64,000 nt of DNA from contig NZ_PIPS01000005.1 of the NCBI RefSeq assembly GCF_003987185.1, positions 62,001 to 126,000 of the forward strand, written 5' to 3'. The translations under genes and the position numbers were made by a program. The stretch is from Idiomarina aquatica (lineage in GTDB: Bacteria > Pseudomonadota > Gammaproteobacteria > Enterobacterales > Alteromonadaceae). Shown here piece after piece: positions 28,511-36,305 of the stretch. Positions within the stretch are counted from its first letter, which is position 1; each line of letters begins with the position of its first letter. The notes under the pieces are model-generated. The model did not search any database and was not told where the DNA came from. It was given only the letters and a program-made list of their open reading frames with translations.

Positions 28511-28888
28511 TCAGGCGACGGAGCGTTGGATGTGCGTTTTAATCTGTTCACGCACCGGCTCTGCCTGCAATGGCTTACTAAAACAGGCGGTTGCGCCGGC
28601 CTTGAGAGCCTTGGGTTCAACCTCGGTTAAATCCTGAGTGGTCATAAAGAATATCGGTGCGTCTCGATAGGGCTCAAGCTCACGCAGATTTTTTAATAAG
28701 CTTAAGCCATCCATCACTGGCATCTTATGATCGGTGAGGATCATATCGAACGACTCAGTCTTGGCTTTGCTCAAACCATCAAGGCCGTCTTTGGCCGTAA
28801 CGATATGGAAGTTGAGTGGCGCTAATACATCGAGCACATGCTCGCGCGTACGGTCTTTATCCTCGACAACGAGTATAGAGACTGACAT
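28511..28888 (-). CDS. Single-domain response regulator (CheY-like receiver)
   Basis: A 125-residue receiver domain with no output domain. The acidic pocket is VVEDKD near residue 10, the phosphoacceptor is Asp53 in LTDHKMPVMDG, the switch Thr is in FMTTQD near 81 and the conserved Lys is in FSKPLQ near 103. I chose the ATG at 28888, about 10 bases after AGG, over an earlier GTG at 28900. No histidine kinase is adjacent, so its partner is unknown. It lies 42 bases upstream of apt on the same strand. Confidence 0.9.
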   Translation of the reverse strand: MSVSILVVEDKDRTREHVLDVLAPLNFHIVTAKDGLDGLSKAKTESFDMILTDHKMPVMDGLSLLKNLRELEPYRDAPIFFMTTQDLTEVEPKALKAGATACFSKPLQAEPVREQIKTHIQRSVA

Positions 28889-28930
28889 GTCAGTATTCAC
28901 CTATTAAGTGCGATGGTAAAACGGGATGTT

Positions 28931-29053
28931 TTACGCTGAGAAAAATTGGACAATCCGAAGTACAAGCGGCAGGCAACTAATGCCCACAAATAAAACCAAT
29001 CCAGCCAGTAAAAACTTAAAGCCAGCAGGTTCTTTATAATTATCGGCAGCCAT
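28931..29053 (-). CDS. Small membrane protein, 40 residues
   Basis: This short frame encodes 40 residues: a polar start (MAADNYKEPAGF), one hydrophobic helix of about 22 residues (KFLLAGLVLFVGISCLPLVL) and a short tail ending Phe-Phe-Ser-Ala. A good AGAGGA ribosome site lies eight to nine bases before the ATG, and the TAA falls just before the response-regulator gene. I do not recognise the family. It lies between the TonB2-operon terminator and the response regulator, possibly co-transcribed with the latter. Confidence 0.6.
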   Translation of the reverse strand: MAADNYKEPAGFKFLLAGLVLFVGISCLPLVLRIVQFFSA

Positions 29054-29126
29054 AATACATTCCTCTTATGAAAGTCGGCGCAGATCATACTCGATAATCT
29101 CCGATTTAACAAACCGCTTTACAAAG

Positions 29127-29157
29127 AAAAAGCCCCGCCATAAGGCAGGGCTTTTTT
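29127..29157 (-). terminator. Intrinsic terminator of the TonB2 operon
   Basis: Minus-strand AAAAAGCCCTGCC, a TTAT loop and GGCGGGGCTTTTT form a 13-bp stem with one G-U pair, ending in T-rich sequence, 23 bases after the TPR gene stop. The plus-strand copy also has a T-run, but has a C-A mismatch in the stem, so the leftward direction is favoured. Confidence 0.88.
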
Positions 29158-29179
29158 ATCGTTGAGCGACTTTCAATCG

Positions 29180-30475
29180 TTACAGCTTAACGCCTTTGCG
29201 CTCCGCTGTTGACTGAATGAAGCCACGCCAGCTACGGGCGCTGCGACGCTGTCCGTCAAACTCTGCTGCGCGGTTTACTGCGCGCAGGGCTTCCGGGTAC
29301 TGTTCACTGTAGAAATAAGCTTCTGCCAGTGACATGTACACACGACCCTCGTCAGCACCTTCTAAGTAGTCAAGCGCACGACGTAGCGGGGCTACTGCCT
29401 CAGCATACTGCTCGTTAAGCATTAACAAGTTACCGCGTTTACGATAGTACTCGCCTTTGTCGTCAGCATCTTCAGCGGCTTCAGCAGCGCGAAGATACCA
29501 AGCCACAGCTTCATCGAACTCTTTCGCACGGTGGAAACTGTTGGCAACGGTCGCGAAATTCTTCGCCGTTCCCTCAATATCACCGTTGTCGATGTGCTTC
29601 GCCATGGTTACTGCAGCTTTATATGGAATACCTGAGTTGTCATAAAGTTGAACCAGCATTTTGTATTGGTTCTCTTTATCCAGGTAACCCGCCAGATAGG
29701 CGATTTCCATCGTAGCCAGCGACTTGTCGTAGTTCTCTTCAATCATGTAGAACTGCGCCAATTGAGGCCACCACTGCGTAACGCCAGGTAACTTATTGAT
29801 ACCCTCTTCAAGAACTTCGATTGCTTGAGGATACATCTTACGTTCGTAGTAAGACGCCATCAGCAACGTATAAATGTTCTTGTCAGCTTCTTCAGAGTTG
29901 TTCAGGGCTGCACGTGCAAACGGCACCACTTCAGCAAACTCTTTCTTCTGATAGTAAGCGTTCGCAACGAAAGTCAGAATTTGCGGGTCAAGATCACCGG
30001 TAAACTCTAACCAACGCGTCAGGTAGTCAATCGACATATCGTAGCGTTCTTCCTGAAGTGCCAACTGACCAACCAATTTCAATACCGCGGCCTGATCGTT
30101 CCAACCGAGAATATCTTGGTCAGCCGAGTTTTTCAGGATATCTAACGCTCGTTTTGTCTGCTCGTCTTGCGCATACAGGGTACCTAAGAAGCGCCCCATG
30201 TAGGCCTGGTCGTAACCAGGGTCCAGATCGGGGTACTCTTCTTCAAGAATGGCAATCGCCTCTTGAAGTTGCTCTTGCTCGTACAGCTCAAAAGCATCCA
30301 TAATCGCCCGCCCGGTACTCTGACCTGCGGCTTGGTTCTTACGGTTTTTCTTTTGCGCCTCTACGGTTTCTTTGCTTGGGATATCAAGTCCCAGGTCCTG
30401 TGCTGCAACCGGAGCGGTCGCAAGCACAGAAGCAAAGGCAAGGGCACTAACAAATGTCTTCATTGCTGCTTTCAT
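29180..30475 (-). CDS. TPR repeat protein of the TonB2 system
   Basis: A 431-residue secreted protein. The signal peptide ends near Ala-Pro-Val-Ala-Ala-Gln (residue 26), placing it in the periplasm. About eight to ten tetratricopeptide-like helices follow (for example ALDILKNSADQD, AIEVLEEGINKLPG, AVAWYLRAAEAAED). TPR proteins of this type sit at the end of Vibrio and Shewanella TonB2 operons and are thought to assist the TonB complex. It starts three bases after the tonB stop, suggesting coupling, and is followed by a strong terminator. Confidence 0.88.
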   Translation of the reverse strand: MKAAMKTFVSALAFASVLATAPVAAQDLGLDIPSKETVEAQKKNRKNQAAGQSTGRAIMDAFELYEQEQLQEAIAILEEEYPDLDPGYDQAYMGRFLGTLYAQDEQTKRALDILKNSADQDILGWNDQAAVLKLVGQLALQEERYDMSIDYLTRWLEFTGDLDPQILTFVANAYYQKKEFAEVVPFARAALNNSEEADKNIYTLLMASYYERKMYPQAIEVLEEGINKLPGVTQWWPQLAQFYMIEENYDKSLATMEIAYLAGYLDKENQYKMLVQLYDNSGIPYKAAVTMAKHIDNGDIEGTAKNFATVANSFHRAKEFDEAVAWYLRAAEAAEDADDKGEYYRKRGNLLMLNEQYAEAVAPLRRALDYLEGADEGRVYMSLAEAYFYSEQYPEALRAVNRAAEFDGQRRSARSWRGFIQSTAERKGVKL

Positions 30476-30478
30476 TTC

Positions 30479-31093
30479 TTATTGCCCATCCATAGTGAAG
30501 TCGAGCTGCACGGTCATACCCGGTTGACTAACCGCTTTACCATCTATGACCTTAGGCTTGTACTTCCAACGCAATAATGCGCGGCGTGCCTCTCGGTCAA
30601 AAACTCGACGTGGTTCAGAGTCTATGACTTCAACATCGGTCACACTACCGTCAGGTGCGATGGTGAAACGCAGTTGTACCCAACCTTCGGTGCCGTTACG
30701 GGCAGCTGATGGTGGATAACGCGGTTCGATACGCACGATCGGTGTTGCGTCACCGTCTTGATTCAGAAGGTTGCCTGGACCCGATAAACCGGTGTCAGCA
30801 CCACCTACATCTACGTCAAAGCCCATATTCATGTTCATACCACTGTTGTCGCTGGTATCAGGTTCTGCCTGAGGTGTCTCAGGAGGCTGCTCCGGCGGCG
30901 GTGGCGGCGGCGGTGGTGTCCGCTGCCGTTGTTGAACGTCGGACTCAGGTGGCGACGTTACGATCTCGATGACCGGCGATGGGGGCGGAGCTTCATTACT
31001 TTTCGCCCCCCCGCCGATTAAGTAAGCCATAAAAGCAAACAGAGCAAACGTAACGGCGGCACCTAGTAGTAAAGATACTAAAAAGCGCACCAT
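30479..31093 (-). CDS. tonB2: TonB family energy transducer (TonB2 type)
   Basis: Transmits proton-motive force from the ExbB/ExbD complex to outer-membrane receptors. The 204-residue protein has one N-terminal membrane anchor (about 4-26), a periplasmic proline-rich spacer with eight consecutive Pro near residues 60-67, and a C-terminal TonB domain (about 115-200) with GTEGWVQLRFTI and ALLRWKYKPKV. It is short, as TonB2 proteins are. The gene lies between exbD and the TPR gene. Confidence 0.93.
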   Translation of the reverse strand: MVRFLVSLLLGAAVTFALFAFMAYLIGGGAKSNEAPPPSPVIEIVTSPPESDVQQRQRTPPPPPPPPEQPPETPQAEPDTSDNSGMNMNMGFDVDVGGADTGLSGPGNLLNQDGDATPIVRIEPRYPPSAARNGTEGWVQLRFTIAPDGSVTDVEVIDSEPRRVFDREARRALLRWKYKPKVIDGKAVSQPGMTVQLDFTMDGQ

Positions 31094-31094
31094 A

Positions 31095-31496
31095 TTAGTT
31101 ATTCTCCGCTGCTATGGATATCTTATCGATACCCGCTTCCTTAACTTGGTCCATAACTTCAACAACACGACCATGTTCAGCTTGTTTGTCTGCCTGGATA
31201 ACAACAAGATCCGTTGGCTGCTCAGCAAGCATACGTTCTAAGTTTGCTGCTACGCGTTCAACATCAACCTGACGTTTATCCATCCAGACTTCACCGTTAT
31301 CGCGAATCGCGATAAAGATGTTAGCTGAAGGCTCCTTGTTCGCTTGGTTAGCTTCAGGCTTATTGACCTGAATACCCGCTTCTTTAACGAAAGAGGTCGT
31401 TACGATAAAGAAGATCAACATGATGAAGACGATGTCCAACATCGGCGTCATATCAATCGCCGCATCTTCCTCTTCGCGAATACGATTACGTGCCAT
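31095..31496 (-). CDS. exbD2: Biopolymer transport protein ExbD
   Basis: Partner of ExbB in the proton channel. The 133-residue protein has one membrane helix (about 19-42) preceded by DMTPMLDIVFIMLIFFI, which carries the essential membrane Asp (near residue 21) of the ExbD/TolR family. The C-terminal periplasmic domain follows. It ends one base before the tonB start region and begins 12 bases after exbB. Confidence 0.95.
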   Translation of the reverse strand: MARNRIREEEDAAIDMTPMLDIVFIMLIFFIVTTSFVKEAGIQVNKPEANQANKEPSANIFIAIRDNGEVWMDKRQVDVERVAANLERMLAEQPTDLVVIQADKQAEHGRVVEVMDQVKEAGIDKISIAAENN

Positions 31497-31508
31497 AATT
31501 TTACTCTC

Positions 31509-32033
31509 TTAGTGATGTGGCAGACTGTCGACCAGGCTTTGCTTCGCGCGACGCACTTTACTTTCTAAACGTGTCGCGAAAAACATACCGGATAACGCTG
31601 CAACCATTCCCGCCATTGTCGGGATTGTTGCCATCGAAATACCCGACGCCATCAAACGGGGATTACCCGTACCCTGCACTGCCATGATTTCAAATACCGT
31701 AATCATACCGGTCACAGTACCTAACAGCCCTACGAGAGGACAAAGCGCAACACAGGTTTTAATCAACAGAATACGTGCATTCAGTTTATCGTTAGCTTCG
31801 GAAATCCATGCTTCACGGATTCTATGTGCGTACCATGAGGTGGTGTCTTTCCGGGCGTCCCACTCCGCAATAATTTTTTTGCGGAGTTTAGGGAACGAGC
31901 CCGATAGGAACCAATAACGCTCAATCATTAGTACCCACATTAGAAAGAGTACCCCCATGATGATGTATAAAACATCACCACCGGTCGCAATAAAATCCCT
32001 GATAGATTCCCAAAGTTCCATCAGGTAAAGCAT
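31509..32033 (-). CDS. exbB2: MotA/TolQ/ExbB proton channel family protein (ExbB)
   Basis: A 174-residue inner-membrane protein with three hydrophobic helices and the family core ALCPLVGLLGTVTGMITVFEIM (near 90-112), where conserved Thr and Gly residues line the proton path. A second Gly/Ala-rich helix with IPTMAGMVAALSGMFFA follows. It is shorter than E. coli ExbB (244) and matches ExbB2 of Vibrio/Shewanella systems. It lies four bases downstream of the TtpC-like gene. Confidence 0.94.
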   Translation of the reverse strand: MLYLMELWESIRDFIATGGDVLYIIMGVLFLMWVLMIERYWFLSGSFPKLRKKIIAEWDARKDTTSWYAHRIREAWISEANDKLNARILLIKTCVALCPLVGLLGTVTGMITVFEIMAVQGTGNPRLMASGISMATIPTMAGMVAALSGMFFATRLESKVRRAKQSLVDSLPHH

Positions 32034-32037
32034 GGGA

Positions 32038-33408
32038 TTACTCCTTCTCCGAGTGAGCCGCTACGATACCAGCAGCCTGTTCGTCCAGGATGTGAACGAT
32101 AGACTTGCTGCGACCTGCCACAATACTGTGAGCCAAAATCAATGGGATTGCTGCGATCAGACCCATAGCCGTTGTTACCAACGCCATTGAGATGTCGCCT
32201 GCCATGATTTTCGGATCACCGGTACCGAATAGTGTGATTGATTGGAAGGTACCAATCATACCAACTACCGTACCCAATAGACCTAATAACGGAGCGATAG
32301 CTGCAAAGATCTTAACAACGTTAATGCCGCTTTCGATCTTAGGCGTTTCTTTAAGAATCGCTTCGTCAAGTTTCAGTTCAAGGTTCTCAGCATCGCTGTT
32401 CTTGTTCGCATGATAAACTTTCAGGACACGACCCAGTGGGTTCTTGTCTGAAGGGTTATCGATGTTCTTAAGTTGCGAACGCATCTTGCCGCCAACAGCC
32501 GTCAATGTGACCAGCTTGTAAACTGCAATCAATAGACCGATGATCAGCACAACAGTGATGACATAACCTACCGTGCCACCTTGGTGATAACGCTCTTCAA
32601 GCGTTGCTTTCTGTGTTAACAGACCCAGGATTTGACCACGTGAAGGGTCGAGGTAAAGACCTGCATAACCTTCTGATGTACCAGTGAATTCGCTGTTTTG
32701 GCTAATAACATAACCTTCAGGCTGACGGCCTAATGGCTGAACCTGTTCAGTTGTGTCATTGTAAGTCAGGTATTCACCGTTCTGAGCGACTAAGTTGAAT
32801 ACACCAACACGAGTCACTTCTTTATTTTCAACACCGCCATCCAACTGGAATACGTCTGTGTTGTAAGTCACCACTTTGCCTGACTGGATCATTTCCGTCA
32901 GCAATGCCATCCAAAGCTCTTCAAGTTCAGGCAGTGTAGGCAATTCTTTTGCTTCTGCTAAACTTTCCAGAACGTCTTCACGACCTGGATATTGAGAGCT
33001 AACAATTGACGTCGCGATACGACCGATGGTTTCAGTCGCTGCACCACGAACAACACCGAACATTTCACCCAAAGTGCCTTTAGCATTTTCAAGTTCTTGT
33101 TCTTTGTTCGCCAATGTGATCTCGTTTTCAGAGAACTGGTTTTGCAGACGCTTACCACGAGCTTCTTCATCAGAAAGCTGCTTTTTCGCCTGGTTTAACA
33201 GCGCTTGCTTGTCAGCACGAGCCGCTGTGAATTCAGCTTCACGCTCGGCACTCAATTGACGCGAAGACACACGGTTTTTCTCAACCAGCTGCATCAGCTC
33301 TTCCAAGCTTTTCGCTTCTGTGTTGTCCTGCGCGTTAGCAGCGAGAGTCGTACCTGCAGAAAGGCTGACTGCTGCTGCAATCATTAACGATTTTACTAAT
33401 TGTTTCAT
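32038..33408 (-). CDS. ttpC: TtpC-like MotA/TolQ/ExbB protein with periplasmic coiled coil
   Basis: A 456-residue membrane protein with a signal peptide (cleavage near Ala-Asn-Ala, residue 26), a coiled-coil periplasmic region (about 30-120), a membrane helix near 280-300, and a C-terminal ExbB-like channel domain (IAPLLGLLGTVVGMIGTFQSI near 365). This is the layout of TtpC, the extra proton-channel protein required by TonB2 systems of Vibrio. The operon therefore encodes two ExbB-family proteins. ATGA overlap links it to the DUF3450 gene. Confidence 0.92.
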   Translation of the reverse strand: MKQLVKSLMIAAAVSLSAGTTLAANAQDNTEAKSLEELMQLVEKNRVSSRQLSAEREAEFTAARADKQALLNQAKKQLSDEEARGKRLQNQFSENEITLANKEQELENAKGTLGEMFGVVRGAATETIGRIATSIVSSQYPGREDVLESLAEAKELPTLPELEELWMALLTEMIQSGKVVTYNTDVFQLDGGVENKEVTRVGVFNLVAQNGEYLTYNDTTEQVQPLGRQPEGYVISQNSEFTGTSEGYAGLYLDPSRGQILGLLTQKATLEERYHQGGTVGYVITVVLIIGLLIAVYKLVTLTAVGGKMRSQLKNIDNPSDKNPLGRVLKVYHANKNSDAENLELKLDEAILKETPKIESGINVVKIFAAIAPLLGLLGTVVGMIGTFQSITLFGTGDPKIMAGDISMALVTTAMGLIAAIPLILAHSIVAGRSKSIVHILDEQAAGIVAAHSEKE

Positions 33409-34193
33409 TCTGCACTCTCCGCTGCGAATACTGGAAGTTTCACAAGATCGAAAGCTGTTTGCTTACGAGACATACGAATCGCTGTCGTCAGAGGGTTAAG
33501 GTACTCATCTTCAAGCGCTGTCCACTCACCGGATTCGTTGTTGTAGATCCAGGCATTTTTCAAGTCCAGAGACTGTGCCAGGAATGCAACGCGACCCATG
33601 TGGAAGAAGTCAACAGCAACCTCTTGACCGTCAACATTCAGGTTACCCTGATACGAGATCAAACCTGAACCATAATCCAGTTCAGCCTGGTAGGCTTCGA
33701 TGATCTGACGGAATTTTTCAGAGGTTGAAACGTTTGAGTTACCCATGATGTCTTGCAGACGGGCAACACGCTCCAGACGCTTCTCTTTTTGGATTGGTAA
33801 GTCAAGTTCGACAAACTCTTCCAGGGCGTCGATCATCTCGTACATCAATGGTACGACACCTTGTTTCGTTTCTTCGATACCATCGATTTGACGCTGCAGC
33901 GAGTCGATTGTTGCCTGCTGGTCAGCAACCAGTTTAGCAACGTGGTCGTTGTAGACCTTCAAGTTCTCGTACTCCGCAACAACTGAGCGATACTCGATCA
34001 GCAGATCCTGGCTTTGTTCAAACAGAGAGTTGATTTTCTCTTGAGATTGTTCTTGAGCCTTTAGAATCTTTTGCTCTTCGTTCTGTAGCTTCGCTACATC
34101 AACTTGCTGTGCAGCGGCAACGCCGGTGCCAGCAAACGCCATCACACCCATCAGGGTTGCAGCGAGTTTGGTTCTCTTGATTACTTTGGTCAT
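33405..34193 (-). CDS. DUF3450 periplasmic coiled-coil protein
   Basis: A 262-residue protein with a signal peptide (cleavage near Val-Ala-Ala-Ala-Gln, residue 29) and a long helical coiled-coil region (about 35-110) ending in a second domain with DLPIQKEKRLERVARLQDIM. This is the DUF3450 family, regularly the first gene of TonB2-type operons in Alteromonadales. Its function is not known. I chose the ATG at 34193 over a TTG three codons earlier. It opens the operon after a leader of about 120 bases. Confidence 0.88.
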   Translation of the reverse strand: MTKVIKRTKLAATLMGVMAFAGTGVAAAQQVDVAKLQNEEQKILKAQEQSQEKINSLFEQSQDLLIEYRSVVAEYENLKVYNDHVAKLVADQQATIDSLQRQIDGIEETKQGVVPLMYEMIDALEEFVELDLPIQKEKRLERVARLQDIMGNSNVSTSEKFRQIIEAYQAELDYGSGLISYQGNLNVDGQEVAVDFFHMGRVAFLAQSLDLKNAWIYNNESGEWTALEDEYLNPLTTAIRMSRKQTAFDLVKLPVFAAESAE

Positions 34194-34284
34194 AGTTCCC
34201 AACCAATTTTAATTAACTTCCGCTTCAACGCCGTTGATGGCGTGAAACACCAGTTTTGAGTGACGAAAAGATCAAATCCAATAG

Positions 34285-34309
34285 TTGCTTGCTTTAGCTG
34301 AACAAGCAA
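34285..34309 (-). repeat. Inverted repeat in the TonB2 operon leader
   Basis: TTGCTTG (34285-34291) and CAAGCAA (34303-34309) form a 7-bp inverted repeat with an 11-base loop. It lies just downstream of the predicted transcription start, so it could be an operator or an RNA hairpin in the 5' leader. Confidence 0.4.
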
Positions 34310-34319
34310 TAACTCAAGA

Positions 34320-34348
34320 ATATTCCCACGATGGCTATACGCTGTCAA
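34320..34348 (-). promoter_or_regulatory. Promoter of the TonB2 operon
   Basis: Minus-strand TTGACA (34343-34348), a perfect -35 box, is followed after 17 bases by GAATAT (34320-34325). The start would be near 34313, about 120 bases upstream of the DUF3450 ATG. Confidence 0.55.
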
Positions 34349-34642
34349 CCTGACGATGACCAGCGTCAACTGCGTTATAACAGCCGTGGGCTAGATGATA
34401 CCCGAGTTTTTTATGCCAGCTAAAACAGCATTAGATAACATCCTGTCATCTCTATTTGGTAACATTCCAGTGTTAGTGTGGCACAAAAACCACCCACTTC
34501 TGGATACTGCTCCTACTCGCATAGTATCACTTTTTGATCGGCGGACAACAGCTCGTTACAAATTTCAACGTAATTTAAACATCTTTATTTCCAACTATGT
34601 TGAATGTAAAGATGACTTTGTTTCGTAGCAGCGCTCCGGTAC

Positions 34643-34648
34643 TATAAA
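34643..34648 (+). promoter_or_regulatory. -10 box upstream of priC
   Basis: TATAAA within ACTATAAAATAC lies 38 bases upstream of the priC GTG. A -35 candidate TTTCGT lies 16 bases upstream but is a weak match. Confidence 0.35.
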
Positions 34649-34685
34649 ATACGGTTGAAATGTTAATAAAAGAAGCGATTAGCGC

Positions 34686-35192
34686 GTGCAACAATTGAGT
34701 AACATCTTGCAAAACTTAATGCAACAGGCGGAGCAATTGGATGCCGACAATCGTCGTCGCCACAAGCAATTGAGCGAACAATGGTTTGCGCATAGCCTTT
34801 TTAAATGTCGCTCTAATCTCGCGGTAGACTATGTTGCAGAAACCCAACGCTTGGCCACGCAGCTCGAGCACAGTAATAATGAACACATTCGGACGTTTAT
34901 CGCCGAACAGATAAGCCAGCAGCTAACCGCATTATCAACCGCATTAAGGGGTAATCAATTACCGCTCGAAAAGCGTGATAGTCGTCTGCGTCAACAATCC
35001 CGCATCGCCGCGCTGCACCAAAAATTGGTGACTTACCGCGGCTACGAACAACGATTGCTTGATAACGTTAAAGCGTGCCGCGACCGTCACGATACACTGG
35101 CAGCGCAACAGCAGGAAAAACGCTTAAATCGTTGTCAGCAGGCTATCCAGGCATTGGAACAAGACATTCAGCGCTTAGAAGAGGGACGCTAG
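34686..35192 (+). CDS. priC: Primosomal replication protein PriC
   Basis: Helps restart collapsed replication forks by loading DnaB with DnaC. The 168-residue protein is almost entirely helical and very rich in Gln, Arg and Leu, with the family-like segments HSLFKCRSNL near residue 37 and YRGYEQRLLDNVKACRDR near 117-134. The start is GTG. It abuts the HDAC-like gene (stop TAG directly followed by ATG), so the two form an operon. Sequence similarity in this family is low, hence moderate certainty. Confidence 0.78.
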   Translation: MQQLSNILQNLMQQAEQLDADNRRRHKQLSEQWFAHSLFKCRSNLAVDYVAETQRLATQLEHSNNEHIRTFIAEQISQQLTALSTALRGNQLPLEKRDSRLRQQSRIAALHQKLVTYRGYEQRLLDNVKACRDRHDTLAAQQQEKRLNRCQQAIQALEQDIQRLEEGR

Positions 35193-36101
35193 ATGCCCGT
35201 ACCTTTTATTTATCATCCACGCTACAGCGCGCTTGCATTGCCGCCGCGTCATCGCTACCCGATTCAGAAATATCAGTTGTTAAAAGCGTGGGCCGACGCA
35301 CATGGTGCGCGCCGTTCGCAGTGGGTTCAGCCAGCGCCCATTAACTGGCAAACGGTGGCTACCATGCACGCCCCCCACTACATCGCCGAGCTCGCCAATA
35401 ACCGGATGGATAAGCAACGCTGGCGGCGCATCGGTTTTCCCTGGTCTGAACAGTTACTACTGCGCACACTGACCTCCGCCGCCGGCACCATTCGTACCGC
35501 TCAACTGGCGTTAGAGGAAGGCTGTGCGATTCATTTTTCGGGTGGTTATCACCACGCCCATCACGACTGGGGCAGTGGCTTTTGTTTGATCAATGATTTG
35601 GCGCTCGCTGCCCGTGCGGTGCTTGACCAGCGCCCCTCCAGCAAGATCTTGATTTTTGATACTGATGTTCATCAGGGTGATGGCACAGCGACGTTATTTG
35701 CCAACGAGCCGCGGGTGACTACCTGTTCAATCCATGGGGCTAACAACTTTCCCTTTACCAAAGCGGTTTCAGATGTCGATATTGAGCTGCCTAAAGGCAC
35801 CACCGATAACGATTACCTTGAAACCGTTGACCATGCGTTGCGAGCATTAATTGAGCGCGAGCAGCCTGATTTAATCCTTTATGACGCCGGTGTCGATATC
35901 TACCGCCAGGACGATCTGGGGCACTTGTCAATTAGCCTTAACGGTATTTTTGCCCGCGATTTTGGGGTGTTGAAGCTGGCCCGTGAACAGAATATCCCGC
36001 TCGCAGCCGTGATTGGCGGAGGCTATCAACGTAAGTTAGATCGATTAATAAGAGCCCATGCTCAATTATTAAGAGCGGCTTATGAAGTATGGAAAGCTTA
36101 A
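35193..36101 (+). CDS. Histone deacetylase-like amidohydrolase
   Basis: A 302-residue zinc hydrolase of the arginase/deacetylase fold. Catalytic features are visible: the His pair in GGYHHAHHDWGSGFC near residue 115, zinc ligands in FDTDVHQGDGT near 152 and a later YDAGVDIY near 230. Bacterial members deacetylate acetylated lysine, polyamines or small acylated metabolites, and the substrate here is unknown. Translation is coupled to priC. Its 3' end lies seven bases from the opposing 4.5S RNA gene. Confidence 0.9.
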   Translation: MPVPFIYHPRYSALALPPRHRYPIQKYQLLKAWADAHGARRSQWVQPAPINWQTVATMHAPHYIAELANNRMDKQRWRRIGFPWSEQLLLRTLTSAAGTIRTAQLALEEGCAIHFSGGYHHAHHDWGSGFCLINDLALAARAVLDQRPSSKILIFDTDVHQGDGTATLFANEPRVTTCSIHGANNFPFTKAVSDVDIELPKGTTDNDYLETVDHALRALIEREQPDLILYDAGVDIYRQDDLGHLSISLNGIFARDFGVLKLAREQNIPLAAVIGGGYQRKLDRLIRAHAQLLRAAYEVWKA

Positions 36102-36108
36102 GAAATTG

Positions 36109-36221
36109 GGTGGCGACTCCACCAGCCACACCCCGGCACACACATCCCTGACTACGGCTGCTCCCTTCCGGGCCTGACCGGGTTCGCCAGTTAGCGTTGC
36201 GAGGGGACCCGCAGAGTCACC
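36109..36221 (-). ncRNA. ffs: 4.5S RNA of the signal recognition particle
   Basis: The minus strand folds into the long SRP hairpin: the ends GGTGACTC and GAGTCGCCACC pair, and the Ffh-binding apex is present as GGTCAGGCCCGGAAGGGAGCAGCC with the conserved GGAA tetraloop and the internal loop A-G-C-A-G. It is about 113 nt, as in E. coli. It functions with Ffh in co-translational membrane targeting. Exact ends are approximate because 5' processing is expected. Confidence 0.95.
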
Positions 36222-36246
36222 ATAACGCTTACGAATAAGCGTGACT

Positions 36247-36275
36247 ATTATCACTCACTCGCTCGGCAGATACAA
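36247..36275 (-). promoter_or_regulatory. Promoter of ffs
   Basis: Minus-strand TTGTAT (36270-36275) and GATAAT (36247-36252) are spaced by 17 bases, about 26 bases upstream of the mature 5' end. A small hairpin (ACGCTTA-CGAA-TAAGCGT, 36225-36242) lies in the presumed precursor. Confidence 0.55.
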
Positions 36276-36305
36276 GGTTTGTCTTTGTCTACCCTAGCCG
36301 AATGC

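Larger units (their letters stand above)
34203..34685. other. Divergent intergenic region between TonB2 operon and priC
   Basis: This 483-base AT-rich gap is the longest non-coding stretch in the window. It holds a promoter for the leftward TonB2 operon (34320-34348), an inverted repeat in that operon's leader (34285-34309) and a -10 box for rightward priC (34643-34648). A 77-codon open frame at 34395-34628 has no ribosome site or recognisable protein features. I see no convincing Fur box. Confidence 0.6.

Noticed and set aside
30895-30925. Gly/Pro triplet run as a microsatellite or unstable repeat
   Set aside because: It encodes the proline-rich spacer expected in TonB and needs no further explanation.
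34395-34628. A 77-codon open frame on the plus strand in the TonB2-priC gap
   Set aside because: No ribosome site, no recognisable family, uneven composition, and it overlaps the predicted promoter region; most likely a chance open frame in AT-rich DNA.
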